DNA from: Peptoniphilus_E sp964345555
Lineage (GTDB): Bacteria > Bacillota > Clostridia > Tissierellales > Peptoniphilaceae
Length of the DNA: 39,857 bases
Assembly (NCBI GenBank): GCA_964345555.1
Contig: CAYFRD010000014.1
Span: 1-39,857 of the forward strand
Reading direction: 5' to 3'
Each line of letters starts with the position of its first letter. The first letter of the stretch is position 1. The position numbers and the translations under genes were made by a program. Shown here piece by piece: positions 32,441-39,857 of this stretch. Under the pieces are notes generated by a model that ran no database searches, had not been told where the DNA came from, and saw only the letters and a program-made list of their open reading frames with translations.

Positions 32441-32836
32441 ATGATGACAGACCCAATTGCAGATATGCTTACTAGGATTAGAAATGCTAATAATGCAAAA
32501 CATAAATCTGTAGATATTCCGGCTTCAAATATGAAAAAAGAAATATCGAGAATCCTACTGGATGAGGGATACATTAAAAATTACGAAGTAATTGATGATG
32601 ACAAACAAGGTGTTATTAGAATAGATTTTAAATACGGCGAAAACAACGAAAAGGTAATAAGCGGAATTAAGAGAATTTCAAAACCAGGTCTTAGAGTTTA
32701 TGCACAAAGCAGTGATCTGCCAAAGGTACTTGGCGGTTTAGGAATAGCAATAATTTCCACATCTAAGGGAATTATCACTGATAAAGAAGCAAGAAAATCT
32801 AATGTAGGTGGAGAAGTAATCTGCTACGTTTGGTAA
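32441..32836 (+). CDS. rpsH: 30S ribosomal protein S8 (uS8)
   Basis: A 131-residue S8, a primary 16S rRNA binder and, in enterobacteria, translational repressor of the spc genes. DPIADMLTRIRNAN at the N-terminus and the STSKGIITDKEARKSNVGGE segment near the C-terminus are characteristic. ATG 32441 and ATG 32444 are adjacent; the first is better spaced from AGGGAGG. Confidence 0.97.
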   Translation: MMTDPIADMLTRIRNANNAKHKSVDIPASNMKKEISRILLDEGYIKNYEVIDDDKQGVIRIDFKYGENNEKVISGIKRISKPGLRVYAQSSDLPKVLGGLGIAIISTSKGIITDKEARKSNVGGEVICYVW

Positions 32837-32847
32837 TAGGAGGAAAT

Positions 32848-33384
32848 ATGTCTAGAATAGGTAAAAAACCCATAACCATCCCAAACGGTGTAGATGTAAA
32901 AATAGAAGACAATATAATAACCGTTAAGGGACCTAAGGGAGAATTAACACAATCCTTTGACTCTGAAATGAAGATCAACATAGAAGATAACGAATTAGTA
33001 GTTGAAAGACCAAGCGATGAAAAAAGACATAAAGCAATGCACGGTTTAATAAGAACGCTGATCTCAAACATGGTTATCGGAGTTACAGAAGGATACAAAA
33101 AAGAGCTTGAAATAATAGGCACAGGATACAGAGCGGCTAAGAACGGAAAAAAATTAGCATTGACTCTCGGATTATCCCATCCGCTGGAACTTGAAGACCC
33201 TGAAGGAATTCAAGTGGAAGTACCTGCACCTACAAGTATAATCATCTCAGGAATAGACAAGCAAAAAGTAGGACAATATGCAGCGAAAATCAGAAAATAT
33301 AGAGAACCCGAACCATACAAAGGCAAGGGAATCAGATATGTTGGAGAACAAGTAAGACGTAAAGTCGGAAAAACAGGTAAGTAA
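32848..33384 (+). CDS. rplF: 50S ribosomal protein L6 (uL6)
   Basis: A 178-residue two-domain L6 near the sarcin-ricin loop. MSRIGKKPITIPNGV opens it and EPYKGKGIRYVGEQVRRKVGK closes it, both signature strings. ATG 32848 sits seven bases after AGGAGG; an upstream in-frame ATG (32830) would overlap rpsH and has no site. Confidence 0.97.
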   Translation: MSRIGKKPITIPNGVDVKIEDNIITVKGPKGELTQSFDSEMKINIEDNELVVERPSDEKRHKAMHGLIRTLISNMVIGVTEGYKKELEIIGTGYRAAKNGKKLALTLGLSHPLELEDPEGIQVEVPAPTSIIISGIDKQKVGQYAAKIRKYREPEPYKGKGIRYVGEQVRRKVGKTGK

Positions 33385-33400
33385 GGAAAGGAGTAAATAA

Positions 33401-33763
33401 GTGTTTAATAAAATAGATAAAAATGCAAATAGAATAAAAAGACACAAGAGAATTAGAAATAAAATCTCCGGAACGAAATCTTGCCCAAGACTTTCAGTTT
33501 TCAGATCAAATGCACATATATATGCACAAATAATTGATGATGAAAATGGACACACATTAGTACAAGCTTCAACACTTGATAAGTCCTTTGGAATTGAAAA
33601 CACAAAAAATATCGAGGCTGCACAAGAAGTTGGAAAATTAGTTGCTAAACGTGCATTAGATGCTGGCATAGAAAATGTTGTTTTTGACAGATCCGGATAT
33701 CTATATCACGGACGTATAAAAGCACTGGCAGATGCAGCAAGAGAAACCGGATTGAAATTCTGA
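33401..33763 (+). CDS. rplR: 50S ribosomal protein L18 (uL18)
   Basis: A 120-residue L18 that binds 5S rRNA with L5. RIRNKISGTKSCPRLSVFRSNAHIYAQIID and the C-terminal FDRSGYLYHGRIKALADAARE are diagnostic. Start is GTG 33401, ten bases after AAAGGAG. Confidence 0.97.
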   Translation: MFNKIDKNANRIKRHKRIRNKISGTKSCPRLSVFRSNAHIYAQIIDDENGHTLVQASTLDKSFGIENTKNIEAAQEVGKLVAKRALDAGIENVVFDRSGYLYHGRIKALADAARETGLKF

Positions 33764-33777
33764 AAAAGGAGGGGAAA

Positions 33778-34284
33778 ATGGAACGTTCATTAATTAACGC
33801 AAAAGAATTAGATCTTGAAGAAAAAGTAGTTTCAATCAACAGAGTAGCAAAAGTTGTTAAGGGTGGTAGAAACTTCAGATTTTCGGCTTTAGTAGTTGTA
33901 GGAGATCGTCAAGGCCATGTTGGAGTAGGAATAGGCAAGGCTCTTGAAGTACCCGAATCAATTAGAAAAGCAACTCAAGATGCAAAAAAACACTTAATAA
34001 AAGTAAATTTATTAGAAACATCTATCCCTCATGAAGTAACAGGAGTTGTCGGAGCAGGAAAAGTATTTTTAAAACCGGCACCGGCAGGTACAGGAGTTAT
34101 TGCCGGAGGAGCAGTACGTGCCGTATGTGAACTTGCGGGAATTTCAGATATAAGAACTAAAAATATAGGCTCAAGTAACCCTAGAAATATTGTCAATGCT
34201 ACCATGAAAGGACTATCTGAATTAAAGACTGCTGAATCGGTAGCAAGACTTAGAAATAAGTCGGTAGATGAAATTTTAGGATAA
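33778..34284 (+). CDS. rpsE: 30S ribosomal protein S5 (uS5)
   Basis: A 168-residue S5 involved in decoding fidelity and mRNA unwinding. EKVVSINRVAKVVKGGRNFRF is the N-terminal double-stranded-RNA-binding part and the basic loop where spectinomycin resistance changes map. VGVGIGKALEVPESIRKA and GGAVRAVCELAGI are typical. AAAGGAGG precedes the start. Confidence 0.98.
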   Translation: MERSLINAKELDLEEKVVSINRVAKVVKGGRNFRFSALVVVGDRQGHVGVGIGKALEVPESIRKATQDAKKHLIKVNLLETSIPHEVTGVVGAGKVFLKPAPAGTGVIAGGAVRAVCELAGISDIRTKNIGSSNPRNIVNATMKGLSELKTAESVARLRNKSVDEILG

Positions 34285-34297
34285 GGGGGATAGAACT

Positions 34298-34465
34298 ATG
34301 AAAATCAAATTAGTAAAAAGCCCTATAGGAAAAAAACAAACTCACAAGAGGACTATTAAGGCACTTGGTTTAAACAAGATGGGACAAATAGTTGAACATG
34401 AAGACAACCCTCAAATAAGAGGAATGATCAAACAAGTGTCATACATGCTTGAAATAGAAGAATAA
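34298..34465 (+). CDS. rpmD: 50S ribosomal protein L30 (uL30)
   Basis: A small 55-residue gene between rpsE and rplO. The protein begins MKIKLVKSPIGKKQTHKRTI, continues with KALGLNKMGQIVEHEDNPQIRG and ends MLEIEE, which is a normal L30. AGGGGGA lies before the start. Its position is the standard one. Confidence 0.95.
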   Translation: MKIKLVKSPIGKKQTHKRTIKALGLNKMGQIVEHEDNPQIRGMIKQVSYMLEIEE

Positions 34466-34478
34466 GGAGGTGTAAACG

Positions 34479-34922
34479 GTGAAATTACACGATTTAAAAC
34501 CTGCTGAAGGCGGCGGAGTAAAAGCCAAAAAGAGACTCGGAAGAGGCATCGGTTCAGGACTGGGCAAAACGTCCGGAAGAGGTCATAAAGGACAAAATGC
34601 AAGATCGGGCGGTGGAGTAAGACCGGGATTTGAAGGTGGCCAAATGCCATTGTTCAGAAGATTACCTAAAAGAGGTTTTACAAATATATTCGCAAAGGAA
34701 TATTCAATATTAAACGTTGAAGATTTAAATGTATTTGAAGACGGCGCTGAAGTTACACCTGAAGTATTAAAAGAAATGGGTCTTGTTAAGAAAAACAACG
34801 ACGGAGTAAGAATACTTGGAAACGGAGAATTAACCTCAAAGATCACTGTAAAAGCACATCATTTTTCTAAATCAGCTGTGGAAAAAATTGAGTCAGCCGG
34901 TGGAAAGACAGAGGTGATTTGA
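34479..34922 (+). CDS. rplO: 50S ribosomal protein L15 (uL15)
   Basis: A 147-residue L15, a late 50S assembly protein. The N-terminal MKLHDLKPAEGG, the glycine-rich RLGRGIGSGLGKTSGRGHKGQ and GFEGGQMPLFRRLPKRGF are conserved. Start is GTG 34479 with AAGGAGGTG seven bases upstream. Its stop overlaps the secY start (TGATG). Confidence 0.97.
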   Translation: MKLHDLKPAEGGGVKAKKRLGRGIGSGLGKTSGRGHKGQNARSGGGVRPGFEGGQMPLFRRLPKRGFTNIFAKEYSILNVEDLNVFEDGAEVTPEVLKEMGLVKKNNDGVRILGNGELTSKITVKAHHFSKSAVEKIESAGGKTEVI

Positions 34923-36202
34923 TGATTTCCACATTCAAAAATGCTTGGAAAGTGCAGTCACTTCGCAAGAAAATGTTGTTTACACTTTTCATGCTGTTGC
35001 TTTATAGATTAGGCTCTTTTATAGTAGTTCCATTTATGAATGCTCAAAAAGTTCAACAACTTTATATGAACACAAGTCAAACAGTATTTTCACTGCTTGA
35101 CTTGATGGCGGGAGGAAATTTCAGTAGATTCTCCATATTTGCAGCCAATATATATCCATATATAACGGCTTCAATTATTTTGCAACTGTTGACCATAGCT
35201 ATTCCTTCCCTGGAAGCTCTATCAAAAGAAGGCGAAACCGGAAGAAAGAAAATTGCAAAATACACTCGTTATCTTGCAATAGTAATAGCCTTTATTCAAG
35301 CTATAGGTTTCTCTTTCGGATTTTTTGGAGAAGCGGTAGTTGCAACTACAATTCTTGAAAAAGCGGTAGTAGTATTGTCAATAGTTGGAGGAACGGCGTT
35401 TTTGATATGGTTGGGAGAACAAATTACAGAACATGGAATTGGAAACGGAATTTCACTGTTAATTTTTGCAGGGATAGTTTCAAGATTTCCGGCAGACATA
35501 GTTCAATCCTATGCCATGGTTAGTACAGGACTTGCAAGTCCTTTATTCTTGGTGTTGTTTTTAATAATAGCAATAGCGATAGTAGTATTTGTAGTTGCAT
35601 TAAATGAAGGTGAAAGAAAAATTCCCGTGCAATATGCAAAAAGAGTTGTCGGTAGAAAAATGTACGGAGGACAATCAACTCATATTCCTGTGAAGGTTCT
35701 TATGAGTGGTGTTATGCCGATGATTTTTGCAAGTTCAATAGTATCGATACCTGCTACTTTTGCGATGTTTACAAAGAATGAAGCTACGCAAAGAACTATT
35801 GCAAAGTATTTTACCGTTGAAGGGATCCCGGGTACAATTTATTATGTAGTTGTAACTGTGCTTTTAATAATATTTTTCACATATTTTTACACAGCTATAC
35901 AATTCAACACAGTTGAGTACTCTAAAAATTTACAACAAAACGGTGGCTTTGTGCCAGGTATTCGTGCCGGCAAACCCACTTCGGACTATCTCCAAAAAAC
36001 CGTAAACAGATTGTGCTTGCCTGGAGCCATAGCTTTGGCGATACTGGCAATACTGCCGATATTTTTAACCAAAGTATCGAATTTGCCTTTCAATTATGGT
36101 GGTACGTCTATGATAATCGTAGTCGGAGTAGTACTTGAAACTGCAAAAGTTTTAGAACAACAAATGTTGATGAGACATTACAAGGGATTTTTAAATAAAT
36201 AG
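34922..36202 (+). CDS. secY: Protein translocase channel subunit SecY
   Basis: A 426-residue ten-helix membrane protein forming the Sec channel. The plug and second-helix region (FSIFAANIYPYITASIILQLL), the ERKIPVQYAKR cytoplasmic loop near residue 230 and the GFVPGIRAGKPTSDYL loop near residue 340, where ribosome and SecA bind, are all present. ATG 34922 overlaps the rplO stop by one base; GAGGTGA lies within the end of rplO. Confidence 0.97.
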   Translation: MISTFKNAWKVQSLRKKMLFTLFMLLLYRLGSFIVVPFMNAQKVQQLYMNTSQTVFSLLDLMAGGNFSRFSIFAANIYPYITASIILQLLTIAIPSLEALSKEGETGRKKIAKYTRYLAIVIAFIQAIGFSFGFFGEAVVATTILEKAVVVLSIVGGTAFLIWLGEQITEHGIGNGISLLIFAGIVSRFPADIVQSYAMVSTGLASPLFLVLFLIIAIAIVVFVVALNEGERKIPVQYAKRVVGRKMYGGQSTHIPVKVLMSGVMPMIFASSIVSIPATFAMFTKNEATQRTIAKYFTVEGIPGTIYYVVVTVLLIIFFTYFYTAIQFNTVEYSKNLQQNGGFVPGIRAGKPTSDYLQKTVNRLCLPGAIALAILAILPIFLTKVSNLPFNYGGTSMIIVVGVVLETAKVLEQQMLMRHYKGFLNK

Positions 36203-36212
36203 GAGGTAAAGA

Positions 36213-36857
36213 ATGAGACTCGTAATTTTAGGACCTCCAGGAGCAGGTAAAGGGACTCAAGCAGAATTTATTATAAATAAATACAGCATACCTCATATTT
36301 CCACTGGAGACATTTTTAGAGAAAATATCAAGAACGGAACTGAACTGGGAAAGAAAGCCAAATCCTATATGGATCAAGGGGCTTTGGTACCTGATCAGGT
36401 AGTTATAGAAATAGTTCAAGACAGAATCTCAAGAGATGACTGCAAAAAAGGATTTTTGTTAGATGGATTTCCGAGAACTGTCGCTCAAGCTGTAAGTCTT
36501 GATGCAGAACTTGACAAGCTCGGCACAAAACTTGATAAAGTTATCAATATAGATGTCGACAGCAGCATATTGGTAGAAAGAGCGGTTGGAAGAAGAATAT
36601 GCAAAACTTGCGGTGCTACCTATCACATAAAATTCAACCCACCTAAAAACGAAGGACTTTGTGACAAAGACAACACACCGCTTATTCAAAGAGATGACGA
36701 TGTGGAAGAAACAGTTCAAAAAAGAATAAATGTCTATGTAAATCAAACAGTTCCTCTTTTAGACTATTATGCAGCCCAAGGACTTCTAGTAAATATAGAC
36801 GGTTCTAAGGACATAGAAATAGTCTCCGAAGACATAGTAAAGGCTTTAGAAAATTAA
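36213..36857 (+). CDS. adk: Adenylate kinase, zinc-containing long form
   Basis: A 214-residue adenylate kinase (ATP + AMP = 2 ADP). The P-loop is GPPGAGKGTQ at residues 7-16, the AMP site includes STGDIFRENI and DGFPRTVAQA. The LID has a Cys-x2-Cys...Cys-x2-Asp zinc site (CKTC, then CDKD), as in many Gram-positive enzymes. It follows secY after ten bases. The map gene that often comes next is missing. Confidence 0.97.
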   Translation: MRLVILGPPGAGKGTQAEFIINKYSIPHISTGDIFRENIKNGTELGKKAKSYMDQGALVPDQVVIEIVQDRISRDDCKKGFLLDGFPRTVAQAVSLDAELDKLGTKLDKVINIDVDSSILVERAVGRRICKTCGATYHIKFNPPKNEGLCDKDNTPLIQRDDDVEETVQKRINVYVNQTVPLLDYYAAQGLLVNIDGSKDIEIVSEDIVKALEN

Positions 36858-36861
36858 TTAT

Positions 36862-37116
36862 ATGATTAATACTTTATTTATAAAGGTCGGTCAAGTAGTT
36901 AAGTCAAAAGCCGGCAGAGATGCGGGCACGGTATTTTTAGTTAGAGAAATCCTTGATAAAAACTATGTATCTATAGTCGATGGGAAAAGTAGAAAGTTAG
37001 CTAATCCTAAGAGAAAAAAAATAAAACATCTTATGATATATAAAGATATAATAGATATTAGTAAGACTGATTTAAATGATTCATATATAAGAAAGAGTCT
37101 AAAGAACTATAGTTGA
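36862..37116 (+). CDS. KOW-domain RNA-binding protein (ribosomal L14e-like)
   Basis: An 84-residue basic protein. GQVVKSKAGRDAGTVFLVREI is the KOW/L14e-type motif and RKLANPKRKKIKHLMIY is the conserved basic middle. Proteins of this type are encoded between map or adk and infA in many Clostridia; a ribosome-associated role is assumed but not shown. No ribosome binding site precedes ATG 36862, only four bases after adk, so it probably depends on coupling. Confidence 0.85.
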   Translation: MINTLFIKVGQVVKSKAGRDAGTVFLVREILDKNYVSIVDGKSRKLANPKRKKIKHLMIYKDIIDISKTDLNDSYIRKSLKNYS

Positions 37117-37133
37117 GATAGGAGGAACCCTTA

Positions 37134-37352
37134 ATGACTAAAGAAGACGTTATTGAAGTTGAAGGGGTAGTGGTTGATGCACTTCCAAATACAAATTTTA
37201 AAGTAAAACTTGAAAACGGACATATAATACTTGCCCACATTTCAGGTAAACTAAGAATGAATTATATAAGAATATTACCAGGTGATAAGGTTACGGTTGA
37301 GTTATCGCCCTATGATCTGACAAGAGGAAGAATTACCTGGAGAAAGAAATAG
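37134..37352 (+). CDS. infA: Translation initiation factor IF-1
   Basis: A 72-residue S1/OB-fold factor that occupies the 30S A site during initiation. EDVIEVEGVVVDALPNTNF, HISGKLRMNYIRILPGDKV and YDLTRGRITWRKK are diagnostic. AGGAGG precedes the start. Confidence 0.98.
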   Translation: MTKEDVIEVEGVVVDALPNTNFKVKLENGHIILAHISGKLRMNYIRILPGDKVTVELSPYDLTRGRITWRKK

Positions 37353-37379
37353 ATTACCCTATGATCTAGGAGGGATAAA

Positions 37380-37493
37380 ATGAAAGTTAGACCATCTGTT
37401 AAAAAGATGTGTGAGAAATGTAAGATAATCAAAAGAAATGGTCGAGTTATGGTCATTTGCGAAAATCCGAAACACAAACAAAGACAAGGATAA
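37380..37493 (+). CDS. rpmJ: 50S ribosomal protein L36 (bL36), zinc type
   Basis: A 37-residue gene between infA and rpsM: MKVRPSVKKMCEKCKIIKRN followed by GRVMVICENPKHKQRQG. The zinc ligands are C11, C14, C27 and H32. AGGAGGG is six to seven bases ahead of ATG 37380. Confidence 0.97.
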   Translation: MKVRPSVKKMCEKCKIIKRNGRVMVICENPKHKQRQG

Positions 37494-37504
37494 GGAGGCT
37501 ATAA

Positions 37505-37867
37505 ATGGCAAGAATTGCTGGTATTGACTTACCCAGAGAAAAGCGCGTTGAAATTGGTCTTACTTATATCTATGGAATAGGCAGAAGCAGATCACAAGAA
37601 ATATTAAGAAATGCCGATGTTGACTTTGATACAAGAGTAAAAGACCTAACAGAAGCTGAGATTGCAAGAATTAGAGAAGAAATCGACAAATATCACGTAG
37701 AAGGAGATCTTCGCCGTGACATAGCGATGAATATAAAGAGATTAAGGGAAATAAACTGCTACAGAGGATTAAGACACAGAAGAGGACTTCCCGTAAGAGG
37801 ACAAAGGACCAAGACCAATGCCAGAACCAGAAAAGGTCCTAAAAAATTAGTATCAAAGAAAAAGTAA
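37505..37867 (+). CDS. rpsM: 30S ribosomal protein S13 (uS13)
   Basis: A 120-residue S13 of the 30S head that contacts P-site tRNA and L5. ARIAGIDLPREKRVEIGLTY, the GIGRSRSQEIL helix-hairpin and the basic C-terminus GLPVRGQRTKTNARTRKGP are intact. AAGGAGG lies seven bases upstream. Confidence 0.98.
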   Translation: MARIAGIDLPREKRVEIGLTYIYGIGRSRSQEILRNADVDFDTRVKDLTEAEIARIREEIDKYHVEGDLRRDIAMNIKRLREINCYRGLRHRRGLPVRGQRTKTNARTRKGPKKLVSKKK

Positions 37868-37879
37868 AGGAGGTAGATT

Positions 37880-38275
37880 ATGGCTAAAAAACAAAAAGTA
37901 ACTCGTACTAGAAGAAGAGAACGTAAAAACATTGAAAAAGGTCAAGCTCACATAGCTTCAACTTTTAACAATACTATGGTTACACTTACTGATATGAGCG
38001 GTAATGTAATTTCATGGGCAAGTGCAGGACAACTTGGATTTAGAGGTTCCAGAAAATCTACACCCTTTGCAGCTCAAGAAGCAGCTGAAGAGGCGGCTAA
38101 CAAGGCAAAAGAACACGGCTTAAAAACTGTGGAAGTATATGTAAAGGGACCGGGTTCGGGAAGAGAAGCTGCAATAAGATCGCTCCAAGCATCGGGATTG
38201 GAAGTAACTATGATCAAAGATATAACACCGATTCCACACAATGGTTGTAGACCGCCTAAACGCAGGAGAGTTTAA
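37880..38275 (+). CDS. rpsK: 30S ribosomal protein S11 (uS11)
   Basis: A 131-residue S11 of the 30S platform. GQAHIASTFNNTMVTLTDM, GSRKSTPFAAQ and the terminal PIPHNGCRPPKRRRV are signature segments. The next gene is rpoA, 41 bases on; rpsD, which many Clostridia have between them, is not here. Confidence 0.98.
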   Translation: MAKKQKVTRTRRRERKNIEKGQAHIASTFNNTMVTLTDMSGNVISWASAGQLGFRGSRKSTPFAAQEAAEEAANKAKEHGLKTVEVYVKGPGSGREAAIRSLQASGLEVTMIKDITPIPHNGCRPPKRRRV

Positions 38276-38316
38276 TTATTTACGCTCCTAATAACCCAAA
38301 TAAGGAGGGTAAGTCA

Positions 38317-39264
38317 ATGATAGAAATTGAAAAACCTAGTATTGAAATAGTTGAATTAGATGAATCCGGAATGTACGGAAAATTTGTCGTTGAACCTTTA
38401 GAAAGCGGATTTGGAATAACGATAGGCAATTCTCTTAGAAGAGTTCTTTTATCCTCATTGCCCGGTGCAGCAGTATCTGTATTGAAGATAAGAGGAGTTG
38501 AACATGAATTCTCTACAATTCCTGGGGTACTTGAAGATGTACCTCAAATAATACTCAATATAAAAGGAACCGTAGTGAACTTAGAAGGTGAAAAACCTGT
38601 CAAAGCTATAATCGAAAAGACGGGCGAAGGTGAAATCAAAGCATCAGACATAATAGTAGGGCCTGAAGTTGAAATAGTAAACCCGGACCACCACATAGCA
38701 ACTTTAAACAAAGACGCAGATGTCTACATGGAGCTGACCATTGAAAGAGGAAGAGGATACGAGCCCTCTGAGATGAAAAAAGACGAAATTTCTGAAATCA
38801 GCGTAATACCTATAGACTCCAATTACACTCCCATAAAGAAAGTAAATTGGAAAGTCGAAAATACAAGAGTCGGTCAAAGGACTGACTATGACAAACTCAT
38901 ACTTGAAGTTACAACTGATGGCTCTATGGCAGCAGATGAGGCAGTGTCCTTAGCAGCGAAGATCCTTACCGAGCATCTGAATTTATTCGTAGAACTTACA
39001 GAACATGTAAACGAAGTAAATATTATGGTTGAAAAGGAAGAAAACAAAAAAGAAAAAGCTTTGGAAATGACAGTGGAAGAACTGGATTTATCAGTTAGAT
39101 CTTTTAATTGTTTGAAAAGAGCCAACATTAACACAGTAGATGAACTTATGCAAAAGACTGAAGAAGAAATGATGAAAGTCAGGAATCTAGGTAAAAAATC
39201 ATTAGAGGAAGTACAGAACACACTCGCTGAATTAGGCTTAAGTTTAAGAAAAGAAGATGAATAA
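38317..39264 (+). CDS. rpoA: RNA polymerase subunit alpha
   Basis: A 315-residue alpha subunit. The N-terminal domain has EPLESGFGITIGNSLRRVLLSSLPG (dimerisation and core assembly). The C-terminal domain (from residue ~250) has LDLSVRSFNCLKRANI, the 265-helix region for UP-element and activator contact, and VRNLGKKSLEEV. An acidic, Lys/Glu-rich linker joins them. AAGGAGGG is at 38302-38309. It forms the end of the superoperon with rplQ. Confidence 0.98.
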   Translation: MIEIEKPSIEIVELDESGMYGKFVVEPLESGFGITIGNSLRRVLLSSLPGAAVSVLKIRGVEHEFSTIPGVLEDVPQIILNIKGTVVNLEGEKPVKAIIEKTGEGEIKASDIIVGPEVEIVNPDHHIATLNKDADVYMELTIERGRGYEPSEMKKDEISEISVIPIDSNYTPIKKVNWKVENTRVGQRTDYDKLILEVTTDGSMAADEAVSLAAKILTEHLNLFVELTEHVNEVNIMVEKEENKKEKALEMTVEELDLSVRSFNCLKRANINTVDELMQKTEEEMMKVRNLGKKSLEEVQNTLAELGLSLRKEDE

Positions 39265-39279
39265 AGGAGGGTACGTAAA

Positions 39280-39621
39280 GTGGCTAAATTAAGAAAACTT
39301 GGTCGCCCGACTGCTCACAGAAAGGCTATGCTTAGAAATTTGGTAACATCTCTTTTAAGAGAAGAAAGAATCACAACTACAGTTACTAGAGCGAAAGAAA
39401 CTAAGAGAATGGCTGAAAAAATGATCACTTTAGGAAAACGCGGAGATCTTCATGCAAGAAGACAAGCACTTTCCTATATATATGATGAAGATGTAGTTAC
39501 AAAATTATTTGCTGAAATCGCGCCGAAGTATGAAACAAGAAACGGCGGATACACAAGAATTTTAAAATTAGGTCATCGTCGCGGTGACGGAGCAGAAGAA
39601 TCAATAATTGAACTGGTTTAA
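39280..39621 (+). CDS. rplQ: 50S ribosomal protein L17 (bL17)
   Basis: A 113-residue L17 at the exit-tunnel rim. KLRKLGRPTAHRKAMLRNL, the ERITTTVTRAKE segment and GGYTRILKLGHRRGDGAE are conserved. Start is GTG 39280, eight bases after AAGGAGGG. A terminator follows directly, making it the last gene of the superoperon. Confidence 0.97.
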   Translation: MAKLRKLGRPTAHRKAMLRNLVTSLLREERITTTVTRAKETKRMAEKMITLGKRGDLHARRQALSYIYDEDVVTKLFAEIAPKYETRNGGYTRILKLGHRRGDGAEESIIELV

Positions 39622-39650
39622 GAGAAGTCCTGAGGGATTTCTCTTTTTTT
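39620..39650 (+). terminator. Terminator of the ribosomal superoperon
   Basis: An 11-pair stem (39620-39630 with 39635-39645), one G-U pair, loop TGAG, followed by a run of T residues to 39650. Its first bases overlap the rplQ stop codon. Confidence 0.9.
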
Positions 39651-39768
39651 ATGATTTAATATGAATTTTCTTCTATATAATAAATTAAAGTGAAAAATAA
39701 TTAAACTAAATGTTGCCTATTAATTATTTATAATATATAATTCTATTAATTTAAGTAGAAGGATATAC

Positions 39769-39800
39769 AAAAAGAGATTACATAATTGTATTCTCTTTTT
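39769..39800. terminator. Second terminator-like hairpin, symmetric
   Basis: 39769-39782 pairs with 39787-39800 (13 of 14 positions) around TAAT, with A5 on one side and T5 on the other, so it can act in both directions. It suggests a convergent gene beyond the right edge of the window. Confidence 0.65.
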
Positions 39801-39857
39801 ATATACTTGAATTGTCAAACTAAGTGCAACACAGTTGAATAATAAACTTCATAGGGT

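Noticed and set aside
37308..37368. Direct repeat of CCCTATGATCT around the infA stop
   Set aside because: Only eleven bases long, two copies, and within coding sequence in one case; most likely chance.
1..39857. CRISPR array, prophage, rRNA or tRNA genes
   Set aside because: No spaced direct repeats, no phage genes and no cloverleaf or rRNA segments were seen on either strand.

Overview
The window is a low-GC, AT-rich bacterial chromosome segment with short intergenic gaps, strong AAGGAGG-type ribosome binding sites and frequent TTG/GTG starts. It carries an anaerobic class III ribonucleotide reductase, a single zinc-type rpsN, a KOW (L14e-like) gene after adk, and ribonuclease M5 next to ksgA. 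This points to an anaerobic Firmicute of the Clostridia/Tissierellia type. A Peptoniphilaceae-like coccus is my best guess, but that is inference from gene content and not a measured placement.

Layout. 1-1067: a terminator, then a minus-strand DsbA-like protein. 1318-3980: nrdD-nrdG behind a promoter whose -10 overlaps an NrdR-box-like palindrome. 4184-4624: universal stress protein. 4801-8951: metG-tatD-rnmV-ksgA, a tightly packed tRNA-charging and rRNA-maturation cluster, followed by a small ArsR regulator and a glutaredoxin. 10050-14398: an amino-acid module. A class V aminotransferase-fold enzyme (minus) is divergent from a dicarboxylate/amino-acid symporter (interrupted by one in-frame stop), a class I aminotransferase and RidA. 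14729-17154 (minus): polysaccharide deacetylase then lysA, with a structured spacer between them. 17405-20960: DUF523, nitroreductase, then tsaE-tsaB-rimI-tsaD, which makes the t6A modification of tRNA. 20977-23437: iron-containing alcohol dehydrogenase, an unrecognised membrane protein and trmL, joined by 4-nt overlaps.

23479-25181 is the most unusual part. A promoter, leader and ribosome binding site drive the first ~36 codons of a glutaminase-like gene. This then runs, out of frame, into a HAAS/DUF1700 membrane-protein gene that lacks its own 5' end. The next gene, a DUF4097 protein, carries a one-base frameshift. This looks like a deletion or recombination scar followed by decay of a PadR-HAAS-DUF4097-type envelope module.

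25214-25525 is a thioredoxin-like gene. From 25574 to 39650 there is one long ribosomal-protein superoperon: promoter, long leader, S10-spc-alpha genes (rpsJ to rplQ) with secY, adk, KOW protein, infA and rpoA, ending in a strong terminator. Two genes often found here in related bacteria, map (after adk) and rpsD (before rpoA), are absent. The last ~55 bases look unlike the preceding spacer and may be the edge of a mobile element.

I found no tRNA, rRNA, CRISPR array, prophage or complete insertion sequence. Most of the window is ordinary core genome. The points worth checking are the glutaminase/HAAS chimera, the three disrupted genes, the candidate leaders before lysA and rpsJ, and the NrdR-like operators.
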